Below are positions 42,587 to 45,000 of a stretch of 45,000 bases of DNA, piece by piece. This stretch comes from Roseibium sp. TrichSKD4 (GTDB lineage: Bacteria > Pseudomonadota > Alphaproteobacteria > Rhizobiales > Stappiaceae). The translations under genes and the position numbers were made by a program. The stretch is taken from contig NZ_GL476310.1 in NCBI RefSeq assembly GCF_000148725.1, positions 493,562-538,561 on the forward strand, in the 5' to 3' direction. Position 1 is the first letter of the stretch. The number at the start of each line of letters is the position of its first letter. The notes under the pieces were generated by a model. It saw only the letters and a list, made by a program, of their open reading frames with translations. It did no database searches and was not told the DNA's origin.

Positions 42587-42869
42587 AATTCCGCATCTGC
42601 TTGTTCATGAGCAAGCCGACAACGTGGGTGTTGTCGTCGTGGAGGGGCTGACCGCTGGCACGGACATGCTGTGCTGCATTACCCATGACAACTCAACCTT
42701 TCGCCTGACTGCGGGAGCCGATGTGCCGATCGGGCACAAAATCGCTCTGACGGATCTAAAGGCAGGCGATACGGCCATTAAATACGGCGAAGACATCGGC
42801 AAGATCATTGCTGACATCCCCAAGGGCGCACACGTCCATACCCACAATTGCAAGACAAAGCGCTGGTAA
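42579..42869 (+). CDS. suyA: (2R)-sulfolactate sulfo-lyase small subunit SuyA
   Basis: The 96-residue protein is a UxaA-type SAF domain: HLLVHEQADNVGVVVVEGL, VPIGHKIALTDLKAGDTAIKYG and IGKIIADIPKGAHVHTHNC. With SuyB it cleaves sulfolactate to pyruvate and sulfite. The ATG at 42579 lies within the end of hpsP and has GGAG upstream. Confidence 0.92.
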   Translation: MSEIPHLLVHEQADNVGVVVVEGLTAGTDMLCCITHDNSTFRLTAGADVPIGHKIALTDLKAGDTAIKYGEDIGKIIADIPKGAHVHTHNCKTKRW

Positions 42870-42881
42870 GGAGTCGCTCCC

Positions 42882-44060
42882 ATGTCAAAATATTCCAACA
42901 TGACTTTCATGGGCTACCGGCGTGAAAATGGCCGGGTCGGGGTCCGGAACCACGTCGTTATTTTGCCGCTTGATGATATCTCGAACGCTGCCTGTGAGGC
43001 CGTTGCGAACAATATCAAAGGGACAATGGCAATTCCGCATGCCTACGGCCGCTTGCAGTTCGGTGAGGATCTGGAAGTTCATTTCCGCACCATTATCGGC
43101 ACGGGCGCCAATCCGAACGTTGCGGCTGTCGTCGTGATCGGAATTGAGCCGAGCTGGACCCAGCGCGTTGTCGACGGAATTGCCAAAACCGGAAAGCCGG
43201 TTTGGGGCATTTCCATTGAACAGAAGGGGGATCTGGAAACGATCCGTCAAGCAAGCTGGAAAGCCAAGGAATATGTCCATTGGGCGTCCGAGCTGCAGCG
43301 CGAAGAGTGCAACATCTCCGAGCTTTGGGTCTCCACCAAGTGCGGTGAAAGTGACACGACCACAGGTCTCGGCTCCTGTCCGACCGTTGGCAACATGTAT
43401 GACAAGCTGCTTCCGGAAGGCATCTATGGCTTCTTCGGCGAAACATCGGAAATCACCGGTGCCGAGCACATCTGTCAAAAGCGCGCGATCAACGAAGAAG
43501 TTGGCGAGCGTTGGTACAAGATGTGGAAGGCTTATCAGGACGATGTCATCTTCGCTCACCAGACCGACGACCTCTCCGACAGCCAGCCGACCAAGGGCAA
43601 CATCGAGGGCGGTTTGACCACCATTGAGGAAAAAGCGCTTGGCAATCTGGAAAAGATTGGCCGCACGTCTCAGTATGTCGATATTCTCGATCCGGCCGAA
43701 GCGCCTCAATCGGGCAAGGGTCTTTACTTCATGGATTCCTCATCAGCGGCTGCAGAGTGTGTCACGCTGATGGCTGCAGGTGGTGCGGTCATTCACACAT
43801 TCCCGACAGGGCAGGGCAACGTGATCGGCAACCCAATCGTGCCGGTGATCAAGATTACCGCCAACCCGCGCACTGTCCGGACTATGGCTGAGCACGTGGA
43901 TGTGGACGTCTCCGGCATTCTGCGCCGCGAAATGACCATCGATGAAGCCGGAGATGAGCTGATCGACATGATCCGCCGGACTGCGAATGGTCGAAACACG
44001 GCAGCCGAAGCACTTGGGCACCGTGAGTTCTCCATGACCAAACTATATCGCAGCGCCTGA
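42882..44060 (+). CDS. suyB: (2R)-sulfolactate sulfo-lyase large subunit SuyB
   Basis: The 392-residue protein begins [21 protein letters not shown], the signature of the altronate dehydratase/SuyB family, and has [19 protein letters not shown], the iron-binding type segment, and [23 protein letters not shown]. It is the catalytic subunit of SuyAB, cytoplasmic. It begins 12 nt after suyA. Confidence 0.93.
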   Translation: MSKYSNMTFMGYRRENGRVGVRNHVVILPLDDISNAACEAVANNIKGTMAIPHAYGRLQFGEDLEVHFRTIIGTGANPNVAAVVVIGIEPSWTQRVVDGIAKTGKPVWGISIEQKGDLETIRQASWKAKEYVHWASELQREECNISELWVSTKCGESDTTTGLGSCPTVGNMYDKLLPEGIYGFFGETSEITGAEHICQKRAINEEVGERWYKMWKAYQDDVIFAHQTDDLSDSQPTKGNIEGGLTTIEEKALGNLEKIGRTSQYVDILDPAEAPQSGKGLYFMDSSSAAAECVTLMAAGGAVIHTFPTGQGNVIGNPIVPVIKITANPRTVRTMAEHVDVDVSGILRREMTIDEAGDELIDMIRRTANGRNTAAEALGHREFSMTKLYRSA

Positions 44061-44079
44061 TATCGGCGAGCGATCTTGA

Positions 44080-44105
44080 TTGGGCGGTTGGCAACGGCCG
44101 CCCAA
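44080..44105 (+). terminator. Hairpin between suyB and comC
   Basis: TTGGGCGG/CCGCCCAA is a perfect 8-bp stem with a 10-nt loop, followed by GCGGGGCTTTT. The short T-run could cause partial termination before the next gene. Confidence 0.5.
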
Positions 44106-44120
44106 GCGGGGCTTTTAATC

Positions 44121-45000
44121 ATGCAAACCCACTGTATGAACCTGTCTGAGGCGACGGAACTTGTCGAAGCGGCCTTTCGCAAGGTTTCTGTCCCGGTCGA
44201 ATCTGCGCGCTCTGTTGCCAGTGCACTCGTTGCAGCTGAAGCAGAAGGGCAGGTTGGACATGGGTTCTCCCGCGTTGAGGATTATGTGGCTCAGGTCGTG
44301 TCGGGCAAAGTGGTCGCGGATGCGAGTGTGTCTGTCGCCCATGCAGCGACCACGAGCCTTTTAATTGATGCTGGAAACGGTTTTGCCTATCCGGCACTCG
44401 ATGCAGCCATTCAGGCCGGTGCGGAGCTGGCGCAGGAGCATGGCTCGGCCACGATGGCGATTTACCGGTCCCATCATTGCGGTGCTTTGTCCGTGCAGGT
44501 GGAGAAGCTGGCTCAAAAGGGGCTGGTCGCAATGATGGTTGCCAATGCTCCTGCAGCCATGGCGCCGTGGGGAGCCAAGTCTGCGGTTTTCGGAACCAAC
44601 CCGATCGCCTTTGCAGCGCCCCGTGATAACAAGCCGCCGCTGGTTATTGACCTCTCCTTGTCGCGTGTTGCGCGTGGAAAGGTCATGAATGCAAAGAAAG
44701 CCGGGTCAAGTATTCCCGAAGGATGGGCACTTGATCAAGACGGGAAACCGACGACGGACCCAGAGGCTGCGCTTGAAGGGACAATGGTCCCCATCGGTGA
44801 GGCTAAAGGCACCGCGCTTGCCCTGATGGTGGAAATCTTGGCTGCTCTCATGACGGGTGCGGCCAGAAGTGCAGAAGCATCTTCTTTCTTTTCAGCGGAT
44901 GGTCCGCCACCCAATGTCGGCCAATACCTGATTGCCTTGAAGCCGTCTGACAATGTCGGCTTCGCAAGTCGTTTGGAAGATCTGCTCCAACACATCGAAA
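44121..45000 (+). CDS. comC: Sulfolactate dehydrogenase, Ldh2/ComC family (runs off the window)
   Basis: The first 293 residues are present, of roughly 340. The malate/lactate-dehydrogenase-2 fold is clear: GHGFSRVEDYVAQV, the catalytic His in YRSHHCGALSVQVEKLA, WGAKSAVFGTNPIAFAAP and VIDLSLSRVARGKV. In sulfolactate users ComC is the (R)-sulfolactate dehydrogenase that works with SlcC to racemise sulfolactate, or runs the reverse reaction. Start ATG 44121 (or 44136). The substrate is inferred from the adjacent suyAB. Confidence 0.8.
   Translation, partial: MQTHCMNLSEATELVEAAFRKVSVPVESARSVASALVAAEAEGQVGHGFSRVEDYVAQVVSGKVVADASVSVAHAATTSLLIDAGNGFAYPALDAAIQAGAELAQEHGSATMAIYRSHHCGALSVQVEKLAQKGLVAMMVANAPAAMAPWGAKSAVFGTNPIAFAAPRDNKPPLVIDLSLSRVARGKVMNAKKAGSSIPEGWALDQDGKPTTDPEAALEGTMVPIGEAKGTALALMVEILAALMTGAARSAEASSFFSADGPPPNVGQYLIALKPSDNVGFASRLEDLLQHIE

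Noticed and set aside
1-45000. CRISPR arrays, rRNA genes or a prophage
   Set aside because: No regularly spaced repeats, no rRNA sequence and no phage structural genes were seen.

Overview
The window looks like a chromosomal piece of a marine heterotrophic alphaproteobacterium. The polyol and sulfonate catabolic gene content, the many ABC/TRAP uptake systems, and the protein and codon style fit Rhodobacterales or Stappiaceae-like bacteria; this is inference, as no rRNA or other taxonomic marker is present. The left 13 kb is visibly more AT-rich and mosaic. The right 30 kb is mostly ordered catabolic operons, broken in one place by insertion sequences.

Layout. 1-3.3 kb: an XRE repressor with its own inverted-repeat operator, a GNAT acetyltransferase, a secreted PDC-type sensor domain, a small frameshifted gene and a structured non-coding stretch. 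3.3-5.5 kb: a kinase-like/superfamily 1 helicase fusion (defence-like) that loses its 3' end at an insertion sequence. 5.5-7.9 kb: an IS3-family element whose orfA is split by an IS630-family element with a clean TA duplication. 7.9-11.2 kb: two tandem C-terminal modules of a CdiA/FhaB-type contact-dependent toxin; the first has an SHH-type nuclease-like tail and an immunity gene, the second is cut by the next IS. 11.2-12.7 kb: a complete two-ORF IS. 12.7-15.2 kb: a scrap of PQQ-dehydrogenase fused to a headless oligopeptide-type permease, then two ABC ATPase genes.

15.2-20.7 kb: an RNA-repair locus. Reading leftwards on the minus strand it is rsr (Ro60/TROVE), four tandem Y RNA-like genes, then rtcB; rtcR is divergent. 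The four RNAs share a closing helix, an ATGCC/CCTTG internal loop, a second 8-bp helix that covaries while keeping a G-U pair at the same place, and a tRNA-like insert in permuted order (T-arm, acceptor stem, D-arm). One copy has a perfect 7-bp acceptor stem and a CCA remnant. This is the most striking feature of the window. rsr carries a 1-nt frameshift near its 3' end.

20.7-28.5 kb: a LacI-type regulator and a sorbitol/mannitol operon (smoEFGKS-mtlK type) with repeated operator half-sites; the first permease gene is broken by three closely spaced 1-nt losses. 28.5-32.5 kb: a carboxymuconolactone decarboxylase-like gene and an aldehyde dehydrogenase stub cut by an IS21-family element, which in turn abuts a 5'-truncated second copy of the 11.2-kb IS. 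32.5-34.9 kb: a hybrid sensor kinase that lost its N-terminus at that IS.

35-45 kb: a 2,3-dihydroxypropane-1-sulfonate (DHPS) and sulfolactate utilisation operon. It has a divergent LacI regulator with a perfect 18-bp palindromic operator on the promoter, a TRAP transporter, an HpsN-type dehydrogenase, HpsO/HpsP-type dehydrogenases, sulfolactate sulfo-lyase SuyAB, and a ComC-type sulfolactate dehydrogenase running off the right edge. Together these would import DHPS, interconvert its enantiomers, oxidise it to sulfolactate and release sulfite and pyruvate.
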